Shown piece after piece: positions 17,107 to 26,146 of a stretch of 64,000 bases of DNA. The notes under the pieces are model-generated. The model searched no databases. It was not told the origin of the DNA and saw only the letters and a list, made by a program, of their open reading frames with translations. Position 1 is the first letter of the stretch, and every line of letters begins with the position of its first letter. The translations under genes and the position numbers were made by a program. Source of the stretch: Metabacillus niabensis (GTDB lineage Bacteria > Bacillota > Bacilli > Bacillales > Bacillaceae); the NCBI RefSeq assembly GCF_020524345.1, contig NZ_JAIVLH010000004.1:124001-188000 (forward strand). The letters are read 5' to 3'.

Positions 17107-17559
17107 ATGGATCGTTTAGATGAGTATATTCAACAAGGAATTCACGGACCACGAGAAATAAATCCCGATGAGCGAAGAAAGTTTTTAGGGACGTTGCGTG
17201 AAAGAGTTGTCGTCGTTCTTACGAAATCACAAGTCAGAGAGCCTGGTACATATAAAGAAGTGGAAGACCTAATGCAAAAAAACAGGCAGGCCACACTTTT
17301 TCTCAATGGAAATATGAACTACTCCTATCTTTCCGACTATATTAAACTAGCCAATAAAGTTGGAAACAAATTTTCACTTTCAACAAATAAAGAACATGAT
17401 AGTGACTTGGGGCTTGTATTAGCATATGATCATGCCATAAACATTGAGGACATATACATATCAAAACAGGAGAAAACAGAACAAAAGAAAAAAGAAGAGC
17501 ACAACGAAAATAGTGTTATTCGTTTTTTAAAAAATTATTTTAGGAAAGTTATAAAATGA
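17107..17559 (+). CDS. YueI-like DUF1694 protein
   Basis: A 150-residue soluble protein matching the YueI/DUF1694 family: it opens with DEYIQQGIHGPREINPDERRKFLGTLRERV and has the LANKVGNKFSL segment and the DLGLVLAYDHAI strand. The C-terminal 35 residues are charged and Lys-rich. GGAGGGAG precedes the ATG. Function is unknown; the family fold has been compared to ribosomal L7Ae-like proteins. Confidence 0.8.
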   Translation: MDRLDEYIQQGIHGPREINPDERRKFLGTLRERVVVVLTKSQVREPGTYKEVEDLMQKNRQATLFLNGNMNYSYLSDYIKLANKVGNKFSLSTNKEHDSDLGLVLAYDHAINIEDIYISKQEKTEQKKKEEHNENSVIRFLKNYFRKVIK

Positions 17560-17612
17560 AATCAAAAACCCACGTTTGTCCCAGATCATTTCGTCCGATC
17601 CATCCGTAATAT

Positions 17613-17804
17613 ATGGAAACAACCTATGGATGGAGATGGAATGAATTGGCAAAAAGATATCGAGGTAAAACATTAAAGTCACTGCCATCAAAAGGGAGAG
17701 GAACATGTCCCTTATGCGGAAAAACAAGAATTAAGCTCGTATATCCGCATCGAACAGAAACAAGTGAGCTAATAAAGGTTTGTAAATTTTGCAGGAATAA
17801 ATAA
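17613..17804 (+). CDS. Small zinc-ribbon-like protein
   Basis: A 63-residue basic protein. CPLCGK and CKFCRNK form a CxxC...CxxC pair consistent with one zinc ribbon. The ATG lacks a clear ribosome binding site; an in-frame TTG (in NELAKRY) after GGATGGAGATGG is an alternative start. The last codons and the stop lie inside a long terminator stem. The family was not recognised. Confidence 0.5.
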   Translation: METTYGWRWNELAKRYRGKTLKSLPSKGRGTCPLCGKTRIKLVYPHRTETSELIKVCKFCRNK

Positions 17805-17846
17805 AGAAAACTCGCTACTTGGCGGGTTTTCTTTATTTATTCCTGC
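17791..17846 (+). terminator. 25-bp-stem terminator that includes the CDS end
   Basis: Bases 17791-17815 pair with 17822-17846 with only one G-T wobble. The stem contains the last codons and stop of the small zinc-ribbon gene. T-rich stretches lie in the 3' arm. Confidence 0.75.
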
Positions 17847-17959
17847 AACTTTATTTTCTAAATAATCAAAATACTATATTTCGATTATAACGAGCATTTC
17901 CTCGAATAAGATAGTAATAAGCAATAAATGCTTAGTTTGAAGAAAGTGAGGGGGAAATC

Positions 17960-18172
17960 ATGAGCTATATACAAGCAAATATGGCAGGAAGTATATGGAA
18001 GATTCTTGTGGATATTGATGATAAAGTAGAGGCTGGTCAAGAGGTTGTCATACTGGAATCAATGAAGATGGAGATTCCAATTACAGCGGATACAAAAGGT
18101 TGTGTCAAAAAGATTCTATTCAATGAAGGAGATTTTGTGAATGAAGGAGACAATTTAATTGAAATTGACTAG
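17960..18172 (+). CDS. yngHB: Biotin carboxyl carrier protein of the acyl-CoA carboxylase
   Basis: A 70-residue biotinyl domain. The lysine in ESMKME (Lys 36) is the biotinylation site; the rest is the typical flattened beta-barrel, with GDFVNEGDNL as the closing hairpin. It serves the biotin carboxylase at 21844 and the carboxyltransferase at 19115. It opens the leucine-degradation operon, after GTGAGGGGG, and is 15 bases from the lyase gene. Unlike subtilis yng, the order here begins with the carrier. Confidence 0.92.
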   Translation: MSYIQANMAGSIWKILVDIDDKVEAGQEVVILESMKMEIPITADTKGCVKKILFNEGDFVNEGDNLIEID

Positions 18173-18187
18173 AAGGGAGGAGAAGGT

Positions 18188-19084
18188 TTGAAATGGCCGC
18201 AAGCTGTATCGATTAAAGAGGTTGGGCCACGTGATGGATTACAAAATGAAAAAACATTTATATCCACAAAAGATAAAGTAAAATGGATTGATCAATTGTC
18301 ACTTACAGGTTTATCGTATATTGAAGTTACCTCATTTGTTCATCCGGAGTGGATACCAGCCTTAGCAGATTCAGAACAGGTTGCCAAAAATATAACGCGA
18401 AAAAAGGGTGTCACATATGCAGCACTGGTACCAAATCAAAAGGGATTGGAAAAGGCCGTAGAATCAAACATTGATGAAGTGTCTGTTTTTCTTTCTGTAA
18501 GTGAGACTCATAATAAGAAAAATATCAATAAATCAATTCAAGACACTCTGCCAATCTTGAAATCTGTCATCGATGATGCGAAATGTTCAGGAAAATCGGT
18601 TCGTGGGTATCTTTCTACTGTATTTGGTTGTCCATATGAGGGAGATATATCTTATGGGGATGTACTGAAACTGTGTGATGAGTTATTTGATATGGGAGTC
18701 TATGAACTTTCATTAGGTGACACTATCGGTGTAGCAACACCAAAACAGGTGGATGACTTATTAACTCTATTACTTAAGCGTTTTTCTGCTGGGCAATTTG
18801 CCATGCATTTTCATAATACAAGAGGAATGGCGCTTGCAAATGTAATCGCTTCCTTAGAAGCGGGGATCACCATTTTTGACAGTTCTCTAGGTGGACTTGG
18901 TGGCTGCCCGTATGCACCAGGAGCATCAGGAAATGTCGCTACAGACGACCTTTTATATATGCTCCATAAGATGGATATTCATACAGGAGTTGACATAAAA
19001 GAACTCCACAAAGCCGCTGCATTTATTCAAGAAAGAATCGGGAGGCTATTATCAAGTCATAGTTTACTAGTTCAATCAAAATGA
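18188..19084 (+). CDS. yngG: Hydroxymethylglutaryl-CoA lyase
   Basis: A 298-residue HMG-CoA lyase that splits HMG-CoA into acetoacetate and acetyl-CoA, the last step of leucine catabolism. The catalytic EVGPRDGLQNE is at residues 11-21, HFHNTRG supplies metal ligands, and the C-terminal loop GLGGCPYAPGASGN carries the active-site cysteine. It starts with TTG at 18188 after a GGGAGGAG ribosome binding site. Length is normal. Confidence 0.93.
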   Translation: MKWPQAVSIKEVGPRDGLQNEKTFISTKDKVKWIDQLSLTGLSYIEVTSFVHPEWIPALADSEQVAKNITRKKGVTYAALVPNQKGLEKAVESNIDEVSVFLSVSETHNKKNINKSIQDTLPILKSVIDDAKCSGKSVRGYLSTVFGCPYEGDISYGDVLKLCDELFDMGVYELSLGDTIGVATPKQVDDLLTLLLKRFSAGQFAMHFHNTRGMALANVIASLEAGITIFDSSLGGLGGCPYAPGASGNVATDDLLYMLHKMDIHTGVDIKELHKAAAFIQERIGRLLSSHSLLVQSK

Positions 19085-19114
19085 AAAATCAGGACATTAA
19101 AGGAGGGATGGTCA

Positions 19115-20644
19115 TTGTCTACTGATGATACATTACATGAACGCATTCACCAAATAAAAAAAGGCGGATCAAGCAAGTATCATGAAAAAAACCAAGACAA
19201 GGGAAAACTATTTGTGAGGGAACGACTACAATTATTGCTTGACCAAGGGTTAGAGATGGAAGATGGTTTATTGGCCAACTGTCAACAAGAAAACTTCCCT
19301 GCTGATGGTGTTGTGACAGGAATCGGAAAAATCAACGGGCAAACCGTTTGTGTCATGGCGAATGATTCTACAATTAAAGCAGGATCATGGGGAGCTAAAA
19401 CAGTTGAAAAAATCATACGAATTCAAGAAACTGCAGAAAAGCTTCTTGTACCAATGCTTTATCTTGTTGATTCTGCAGGTGCAAGAATTACAGATCAGGT
19501 TGAAATGTTTCCCGGGCGTCGCGGAGCAGGGAGAATTTTTTATAATCAAGTAAAGCTATCAGGAAAAGTACCTCAAATCTGTTTGTTGTTTGGTCCTTCT
19601 GCGGCTGGCGGTGCCTATATTCCTGCTTTTTGTGACATCGTAATCATGGTTGATGGAAACTCTTCCATGTATTTGGGGTCTCCGCGAATGGCAGAAATGG
19701 TTATTGGTGAGAAAGTCTCCCTTGAAGAAATGGGGGGCGCAAGAATGCATTGTTCTGTCTCAGGATGTGGAGATATTTTAGCAACATCTGAAGCTGAGGC
19801 AATCTCTTTCGCACAACAATACCTCTCATATTTTCCTGCAAGTTATCTAGATAAACCACCAATCATTGAAGCCGTTTCTCCTAAAATAGTTGATCAATCA
19901 ATCGAAAAAATCATTCCAAAAAACCAAAATGCACCTTTTAATATGTACGACCTCATTGAGAGAGTCGTAGATGAACATTCTTTTTTTGAAATCAAATCAT
20001 TATTTGCCCAAGAGCTTATTACCGGACTTAGTCGGATAAACGGTCAATCGATTGGGATTATCGCCAATCAGCCTCGAGTCAAAGGTGGAGTGCTTTTTCA
20101 CGATTCAGCCGATAAAGCAGCGAAATTCATTTCATTATGTGATGCATTCCATATTCCATTGCTGTTTTTGGCAGACATTCCGGGCTTTATGATTGGGACA
20201 AAAGTGGAACGTGCTGGGATTATCCGTCATGGAGCTAAGATGATCTCAAGCATGGCAGAAGCGACTGTGCCAAAAATATCGATAATTGTCAGAAAGGCGT
20301 ATGGCGCAGGCTTATATGCTATGGCAGGTCCTGCATTTGAGCCGGATTGTTGCTTAGCTTTGCCAAGTGCATCAATTGCCGTTATGGGTCCGGAAGCAGC
20401 TGTGAATGCAGTTTATGCAAATAAAATTGCAGAGCTTCCAGCTGAAGAGCGTCCTCGTTTTATTCAAAAAATGCGGGAAGAATATCGGGAAGATATTGAT
20501 ATATACCGGCTAGCATCTGAAATGATTATCGACGGGGTCATTCCCGCAAATTCTTTAAGAAAGGAATTACAAGTCCGGTTCCAAGCGTATATGTCCAAGT
20601 ACGTAATCTTTTCTGAAAAAAAACACCCTGTTCACCCTGTGTAA
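19115..20644 (+). CDS. yngE: Acyl-CoA carboxylase carboxyltransferase (methylcrotonyl-CoA type)
   Basis: A 509-residue carboxyltransferase that moves CO2 from biotin to the acyl-CoA, here most likely 3-methylcrotonyl-CoA. The N-terminal half has the oxyanion-hole segment GPSAAGGAYIPA; the C-terminal half has ADIPGFMIGTKVERAGIIRHGAK and the AGLYAMAGPAFEPD segment. Translation begins at TTG 19115 after AGGAGGG. Related propionyl-CoA carboxylases look similar, but the HMG-CoA lyase and hydratase neighbours favour the leucine pathway. Confidence 0.9.
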   Translation: MSTDDTLHERIHQIKKGGSSKYHEKNQDKGKLFVRERLQLLLDQGLEMEDGLLANCQQENFPADGVVTGIGKINGQTVCVMANDSTIKAGSWGAKTVEKIIRIQETAEKLLVPMLYLVDSAGARITDQVEMFPGRRGAGRIFYNQVKLSGKVPQICLLFGPSAAGGAYIPAFCDIVIMVDGNSSMYLGSPRMAEMVIGEKVSLEEMGGARMHCSVSGCGDILATSEAEAISFAQQYLSYFPASYLDKPPIIEAVSPKIVDQSIEKIIPKNQNAPFNMYDLIERVVDEHSFFEIKSLFAQELITGLSRINGQSIGIIANQPRVKGGVLFHDSADKAAKFISLCDAFHIPLLFLADIPGFMIGTKVERAGIIRHGAKMISSMAEATVPKISIIVRKAYGAGLYAMAGPAFEPDCCLALPSASIAVMGPEAAVNAVYANKIAELPAEERPRFIQKMREEYREDIDIYRLASEMIIDGVIPANSLRKELQVRFQAYMSKYVIFSEKKHPVHPV

Positions 20645-20674
20645 AAAACATTTGTAAAGAAAGGGTTTGAGAGG

Positions 20675-21814
20675 ATGGATTTTCAATTAACAAAGGAACA
20701 AGCCATGATTCGAAAAGTCATACGTGATTTTGCTGATGCTGAAGTTGCACCGGGTGCAAATGAAAGAGATAAAACGGGTGCATTTCCTGCAGATGTTTTT
20801 GCAAAATTAGCTGAACTTGGTATGCTGGGGCTGCCTTTTCCAGAGAAGTACGGAGGAGCTGATGCAGATTCAATTTGTTTTGCGATTGTTGTTGAAGAAT
20901 TGAGCAGGGTTTGTGGTTCTACAGGCATTACATATTCTGCACATATTTCGTTAGGAGCAGCACCAATTTACTTATTTGGGACGGAAAAGCAAAAAGAAAT
21001 GTTTCTCAAACCTTTATGTAAAGGGGAATATTTAGGGGCTTTTGGATTAACCGAACCAAATGCGGGGTCTGATGCAGGTGGGACCCAAACGGCAGCTAGA
21101 TTAAAAGAAGATCAATGGGTGTTAACCGGATCCAAATGTTTTATTACTAATGGAAGCTTCGCTAAACATTTAGCTATTACAGCTGTGACAGAGCAATCCA
21201 AAGGGACAAATGGTATAAGTGCCTTTTTAGTACCAACCGATGCAACTGGATTTACCGTTAAGGCAAATTACGAAAAGATGGGCTTGAATGCATCAAATAC
21301 AACGGAACTTATTTTAGAAGAGGTGACGATTCCAAAGGAAAATCTTCTTGGGGAGGAAGGAAAGGGTTATAAGCAATTTTTAGCTACACTTGATGGCGGA
21401 AGAATTGGAATTGCAGCGATGGCCGTCGGTATTGCGCAAGGTGCTTATGATAAGTCACTTCAATATGCGAAAGAGCGGAAACAGTTTGGGAAAAGTCTAT
21501 CAACATTTCAAGCGATTCAATTTAAGCTTGCCGATATGGCGATGAATATTGAAGTAGCAAGAAATATGGTATACAAAGCTGCCTGGCTGAAAGATCAAGG
21601 AAAGAACTTTAAAAAGGAAGCTGCCATGGCCAAATTATTTGCTTCTGAAATGTGTATGAGAGTTTGTGACCAGGCCATTCAAATTCATGGCGGATATGGA
21701 TATATGAAGGAATATCAAGTAGAAAGATTTTTCCGAGATGCCAAATTATTAGAAATTGGGGAAGGGACTTCAGAAGTACAAAGAATGGTTATTGCCCGCC
21801 AAATAGGTTGTTAG
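20675..21814 (+). CDS. yngJ: Acyl-CoA dehydrogenase (isovaleryl-CoA type likely)
   Basis: A 379-residue flavoprotein that oxidises an acyl-CoA, inferred to be isovaleryl-CoA, to the enoyl-CoA. Signatures are GAFGLTEPNAGSDAG (FAD and substrate binding), the RKQFGKSLSTFQAIQFKLADM helix, IHGGYGYMKEYQVERFFRDA and the C-terminal EGTSEVQRMVIAR. It sits between the carboxyltransferase and biotin carboxylase genes. GGGTTTGAGAGG precedes the ATG. Butyryl-CoA dehydrogenases are close relatives, so the substrate is assigned by context. Confidence 0.88.
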   Translation: MDFQLTKEQAMIRKVIRDFADAEVAPGANERDKTGAFPADVFAKLAELGMLGLPFPEKYGGADADSICFAIVVEELSRVCGSTGITYSAHISLGAAPIYLFGTEKQKEMFLKPLCKGEYLGAFGLTEPNAGSDAGGTQTAARLKEDQWVLTGSKCFITNGSFAKHLAITAVTEQSKGTNGISAFLVPTDATGFTVKANYEKMGLNASNTTELILEEVTIPKENLLGEEGKGYKQFLATLDGGRIGIAAMAVGIAQGAYDKSLQYAKERKQFGKSLSTFQAIQFKLADMAMNIEVARNMVYKAAWLKDQGKNFKKEAAMAKLFASEMCMRVCDQAIQIHGGYGYMKEYQVERFFRDAKLLEIGEGTSEVQRMVIARQIGC

Positions 21815-21843
21815 CAAAGTGATAGTGAAAGTGAGCTGATGTT

Positions 21844-23184
21844 ATGTTCAAAAAAATTCTTGTCGCCAACCGAGGCGAAATTGCCGTACGAGTCATCAGG
21901 ACATGTAAAAAGTTGGACATTAAGACGGTTGCGATTTTTTCAGAAGCCGATCAAGATGCACCACATGTAAAACTGGCAGATGAAGCTTATCTTGTTGGAG
22001 GTCCCCGTGTAACAGACAGTTATTTGAAAATTGATAAAATAATAGAAATTGCAAAATACTCCAAAGTAGAAGCCATCCATCCCGGGTATGGCTTCCTATC
22101 TGAAAATCCTCAATTTGCTAGTAGGTGTCAAGAGGAGGGACTAGTGTTTATTGGCCCCTCACCTGAAGTCATTTCCTCGATGGGAAGTAAAATTGAAGCT
22201 CGACTTACCATGGAACGAGCTGGAGTTCCGATTGTACCGGGTATCCAAACTTCTATCAATAATACTGATGAGGCTGTAGCCATTGCGAATAAAATCGGGT
22301 ACCCGATTATGTTAAAAGCTTCAGCAGGTGGTGGGGGAATTGGAATGCAAATTGTAAGATCTGATCAGGACATGATAAAAGCATTTGAGGGAAATCAAAA
22401 GCGGGCAAAATCTTTTTTTGGAAATGAAGAGATGTATCTTGAAAAATATATTGAAAGGCCAAGACATATTGAGGTTCAGATTTTGGCCGATTCATATGGT
22501 CATATCGTGTACTTAGGAGAAAGGGAATGTTCCGTACAACGAAGACATCAAAAAATAGTCGAAGAAGCACCATCACCATTTCTTGATGATCATCTCCGAA
22601 GAAAAATGGGGGAAGCATCCATTCAAGCTGCTAAGGCGATTGGATATACAAATGCGGGAACAATTGAGTATTTAGTTGATGAAAATGAAACATTCTTTTT
22701 TTTAGAAATGAACACAAGATTACAAGTGGAGCACCCTGTGACTGAGGAGACTACTGGAATTGATTTAGTGGAACAGCAGCTTAGGATTGCAGCAGGAGAA
22801 CCACTACCATATGATCAAAGTGATATAAAGTGTAACGGTCATGCCATAGAAACAAGGATTTACGCGGAAGATCCAATTACATTTTTTCCTTCACCAGGAA
22901 AGATTTCAAAGCTTCGTCTACCTGAAGGGGAAGGGGTTAGACATGAGCTTGGGGTTCATGAAGAGTCAATTGTATCACCATTTTATGACCCTATGATTGC
23001 CAAGCTTATAGTGAAGGGAAAGAGTAGAGAAGAGGCCCTTACAAAGCTTGAAATTGCCCTTTCCAATTATATAGTAGAAGGAATCAAAACAAATATCCCG
23101 TTATTAAGAAAAATAACAACACATACTGCCTTTCATATAGGTGAGACAACGACAGATTTTATTGATAGACATATAAAAAAGTAG
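21844..23184 (+). CDS. yngHA: Biotin carboxylase subunit of acyl-CoA carboxylase
   Basis: A 446-residue ATP-grasp enzyme that carboxylates biotin on the carrier protein. It has the opening KKILVANRGEIAVRVIRTCK, the ATP-binding KASAGGGGIGMQ loop at about residue 159, the EKYIERPRHIEVQ segment and the catalytic EMNTRLQVEHPVTEE. It is the size of AccC and lacks a fused carrier domain, in keeping with the separate 70-residue carrier at 17960. Confidence 0.92.
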   Translation: MFKKILVANRGEIAVRVIRTCKKLDIKTVAIFSEADQDAPHVKLADEAYLVGGPRVTDSYLKIDKIIEIAKYSKVEAIHPGYGFLSENPQFASRCQEEGLVFIGPSPEVISSMGSKIEARLTMERAGVPIVPGIQTSINNTDEAVAIANKIGYPIMLKASAGGGGIGMQIVRSDQDMIKAFEGNQKRAKSFFGNEEMYLEKYIERPRHIEVQILADSYGHIVYLGERECSVQRRHQKIVEEAPSPFLDDHLRRKMGEASIQAAKAIGYTNAGTIEYLVDENETFFFLEMNTRLQVEHPVTEETTGIDLVEQQLRIAAGEPLPYDQSDIKCNGHAIETRIYAEDPITFFPSPGKISKLRLPEGEGVRHELGVHEESIVSPFYDPMIAKLIVKGKSREEALTKLEIALSNYIVEGIKTNIPLLRKITTHTAFHIGETTTDFIDRHIKK

Positions 23185-23198
23185 GAGGATTTTATAAA

Positions 23199-23981
23199 AT
23201 GGTTCATGCTGCTTCATTCGAAAAAATTGAAGAATATATTACAAAAATTACACTAAAACGGCCGAATGCAGCTAACTCCTTTTCTATACAAATGGTAAGG
23301 GAACTGGATCACATAGTTTCTGAAATAAAGAACGACCCAACTGTACGATGTGTGATTATTACTGGACAAGGGACAAAAGCATTTTGTGCCGGAGCTGATT
23401 TGAAGGAGCGGGCCTCAATGAATGAAAAAGAGGTGAGGCAAACCCTGGATGGAATTAGACAGATGATAGAACGTATTGCATCATTACCTCAACCGGTCAT
23501 AGCTGCCATTAATGGTGCAGCACTTGGAGGCGGGACAGAGCTTGCTTTAGCTTGTGACTTAAGAATTGCGTCAGAATACGCGTATCTTGGGCTAACAGAA
23601 ACATCTCTTGGAATTATTCCCGGAGCTGGAGGAACCCAGCGATTACCACGGTTGGTCGGAAAGGGAAGAGCTAAAGAACTAATTTATACGGCGAGAAAAG
23701 TAACAGCGCAAGAAGCACTAAAAATTGGTTTAATTGAGTATGTCTCAAAGGCAGAAGAACTCGAAATAGCTGCCGTTCATTTAGCAGGAAAAATTGTGAA
23801 AAATGCTCCAATTGCTGTAACACAAGCAAAATTCGCTATCGACAAAGGTAGCGAAGTTGATTTATTAACAGGACTGGCTCTTGAACGAAAAGCTTATGAA
23901 ATAACGATTCCAACAAAAGATCGGCAAGAGGGATTAAAAGCTTTTAAAGAAAAGCGAGCTCCCTCTTATAAGGGAGAATAA
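23199..23981 (+). CDS. yngF: Enoyl-CoA hydratase (methylglutaconyl-CoA hydratase likely)
   Basis: A 260-residue crotonase-fold enzyme. The oxyanion-hole segments AFCAGADLKERASM and INGAALGGGTELALACD are present, as is the catalytic-region GLTETSLGIIPGAGGTQRLPRLVG with the Glu. It is the last gene of the operon and fits hydration of 3-methylglutaconyl-CoA to HMG-CoA. AGGAGG precedes the ATG, 14 bases after the previous stop. Confidence 0.9.
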   Translation: MVHAASFEKIEEYITKITLKRPNAANSFSIQMVRELDHIVSEIKNDPTVRCVIITGQGTKAFCAGADLKERASMNEKEVRQTLDGIRQMIERIASLPQPVIAAINGAALGGGTELALACDLRIASEYAYLGLTETSLGIIPGAGGTQRLPRLVGKGRAKELIYTARKVTAQEALKIGLIEYVSKAEELEIAAVHLAGKIVKNAPIAVTQAKFAIDKGSEVDLLTGLALERKAYEITIPTKDRQEGLKAFKEKRAPSYKGE

Positions 23982-24183
23982 AACGTAACAGGATTTGTAG
24001 ATAAACTGTAATATGTGTCATAAAAAGGATATCTTTTTGTATTCCTACACAATCATAAGCCCTCAATGATTGAAATATATTATAACTGAGAGCAAATCTT
24101 ACAAACTAATGGTGGAAGCATATCCCTGTAGCTGTAGATTTATATCTTATCAAGCTCCAATATTGAAACAGGAGGGCAATCAT

Positions 24184-24363
24184 ATGAAGTGTAAAAGCTG
24201 TGATGGTAGTAAACATTTCAATTGCAAAGACTGTTCCGGAGAGGGGTTTAGGCTTATAGGTAACCAACCTTGTATTACATGTGACGGTCAAGGGGTTATC
24301 GCATGTGCGACTTGTGAGGGACAGGGAAAAGTTGGTTTTTTTAAATGGCTAAAATCTAGTTAA
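24184..24363 (+). CDS. Small DnaJ-type zinc-finger protein (CxxCxGxG repeats)
   Basis: A 59-residue protein beginning at ATG 24184, chosen because AGGAGGG sits 8 bases upstream; the frame extends to 24070 but without a start signal. It contains four CxxC pairs in the order CKSCDG, CKDCSGEG, CITCDGQG and CATCEGQG, like the cysteine-rich domain of DnaJ without a J domain. It probably binds two zinc ions. Function is unknown. Confidence 0.75.
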   Translation: MKCKSCDGSKHFNCKDCSGEGFRLIGNQPCITCDGQGVIACATCEGQGKVGFFKWLKSS

Positions 24364-24386
24364 CTAGTAGCTCGTTAATAAAAAAT

Positions 24387-24433
24387 AAGGTGAATGGAAA
24401 TGGTGTAACTCACATTTCACATTCACCTTTTTC
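24387..24433. terminator. Bidirectional terminator between convergent genes
   Basis: AAGGTGAATG (24387-24396) pairs with CATTCACCTT (24420-24429), with an inner AAATG/CATTT pairing, followed by TTTTCT. It lies between the zinc-finger gene and the MATE pump gene. Confidence 0.75.
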
Positions 24434-24435
24434 TA

Positions 24436-25800
24436 TTAGGAGCTAATACTATGCTTTACTTCATCTGAAACAACTTTTATCTTTATTGTTGACCAGTTTG
24501 TGCGATAAAAACGAATCATCACCGTAATTCCAAATAAAGCTAAATATGAATACAACGAAATCCAAGCACCTACACTTGATAATTGAAGGGTAAAGGTAAG
24601 GATATAGCTTAAAGGAATAAAAAATACCCAGCCTAACACAAGTGATGTTTTTAATAAGAATGACGTATCACCGATTCCTCTTAAACCTCCAGCATAGAAG
24701 TTCAGCAGTCCGTCGAACAATTGAAGAAAAGCGGAAATCATGATGAGCTTTCCGGCAAGTTCATACACCATTGGATCTCCCGAATAAACTCTTGCGATTG
24801 GCTCAGAAAGAAAAAACTGTACTACACCAAGTATCAGAAGAAAAATACTACCTAAAATAGCGGTGTTTGTACCTGCTTTTCTACCGGCCGTTGGATCACC
24901 TCTACCAATTTCTTGACCGACTAAAATGGTGGCGGTAGATCCAAAAGCAAAGGCCGGCATAAACCCGAGACTCATGACACTAAGAGCTACTTCATTTGCT
25001 GCAAGAGCATGAGTTCCTAATCTGGTGACAAATGCTGTAAACACAAACATAGCCATACTCATCGAAAACTCTTGAATACCCAGCTTTGAGCTTTCTTTAA
25101 AAATCAATTTAGACTCCAAACGGTTAAAAGGGACAATCGTCCGTGTTCCAAATTTTGCATGCAACTTAACAAAATAAAAATACGCACAAATAAGAAATGT
25201 CACAACTTCCCCGGTTAAAAAGGCAATACCAGCACCTGTCAGTCCTAAATCCGGCATACCAAGATGGCCATATGTTAATCCATATGTAAGAAAGATCATC
25301 ATGAGATTACCTATAATTGCACTAACCATCGGGGTTTTCGTATCACCAATTCCTCGTAAAAAACCATGAAAAACAAAGACAAAAACAGAAAAAATCATTG
25401 CAAAAAAGCGGATTTGCAAATAGTTTTCTCCTTCAGTAATCATGTCAGCAGAACTTCCCATCACCCGAAATATGTCAGCAGGAAACAAAAATCCTACTAA
25501 TAGGAGAAACACACTGGCTAGAATACATAAATAAAATGCAATATAAGTTCGTTCTACACCTTTTTTCATCTGATTGGAACCATAGTTTTGTGCAACCAAA
25601 TAATTGACGGTGTGGCCTATTCCTGAGAAAATCGCCCAAGCATTATACATAATAATGTTGGAAACCCCGACAATGGCAATGGCAAGTGCGCCTAATTGCC
25701 CAACCATAATTAGATTGATTGTTCCTGTCAGCGTCATAGAAGCAAACGACGCAATCGAAGGTATAGCTAACAGCAAAATCTTTTTCCAATCTTTCATCAT
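24436..25800 (-). CDS. MATE family efflux transporter
   Basis: A 454-residue multidrug and toxin extrusion protein with twelve predicted spans in two homologous halves (GTINLIMVGQLGALAIA in the first, NEVALSVMSLGFMPAFAFG in the second). The start is set at the MMKDWKK methionine (25800), which follows an AGGG stretch; the frame is open to 25857, but the extra 19 residues are hydrophilic and have no ribosome site. It is monocistronic. The substrate is unknown. Confidence 0.88.
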   Translation of the reverse strand: MMKDWKKILLLAIPSIASFASMTLTGTINLIMVGQLGALAIAIVGVSNIIMYNAWAIFSGIGHTVNYLVAQNYGSNQMKKGVERTYIAFYLCILASVFLLLVGFLFPADIFRVMGSSADMITEGENYLQIRFFAMIFSVFVFVFHGFLRGIGDTKTPMVSAIIGNLMMIFLTYGLTYGHLGMPDLGLTGAGIAFLTGEVVTFLICAYFYFVKLHAKFGTRTIVPFNRLESKLIFKESSKLGIQEFSMSMAMFVFTAFVTRLGTHALAANEVALSVMSLGFMPAFAFGSTATILVGQEIGRGDPTAGRKAGTNTAILGSIFLLILGVVQFFLSEPIARVYSGDPMVYELAGKLIMISAFLQLFDGLLNFYAGGLRGIGDTSFLLKTSLVLGWVFFIPLSYILTFTLQLSSVGAWISLYSYLALFGITVMIRFYRTNWSTIKIKVVSDEVKHSISS

Positions 25801-26146
25801 ACATATATCCCTGCTTTCAGAAGGTATCTCCTTTATTTTAATGACGAAAGCGAGCAATGTCTATCAAATTATGAAAGCGATTTCTAAAGTTCTGTATTCT
25901 TGCTACCATAGTAAATAATAAGATGACAAAACTATATATTAAGGACATAATTTAAGTACCGATTATGTATGTTTCGTGTTGATTGTTATTAAGGATTACA
26001 ATTCTAAAACAATAGCAGAGGACAATGGAATGAACTTTTTTCTGAATTGAAAATTAACTAACAAGTCACTTTAAAGAAGGCTTAATGGAAATTTTATCGA
26101 ATATAGTGTAAAGATAGAAGTACACGTAAGGAAAGGGGAGAGTGAC
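25801..26146. other. Intergenic region before pepF
   Basis: About 345 bases between the divergent MATE and pepF genes. It is AT-rich with no credible small ORF, hairpin or recognised promoter pair beyond the AAAGGGGAG ribosome binding site of pepF. Confidence 0.4.

Noticed and set aside
17527-17727. Minus-strand membrane-like ORF opposite the zinc-ribbon gene
   Set aside because: No ribosome site; hydrophobic reading arises from the complement of an AT-rich region.
24070-24183. N-terminal extension of the small zinc-finger protein
   Set aside because: No start signal upstream; AGGAGGG before 24184 decides the start.
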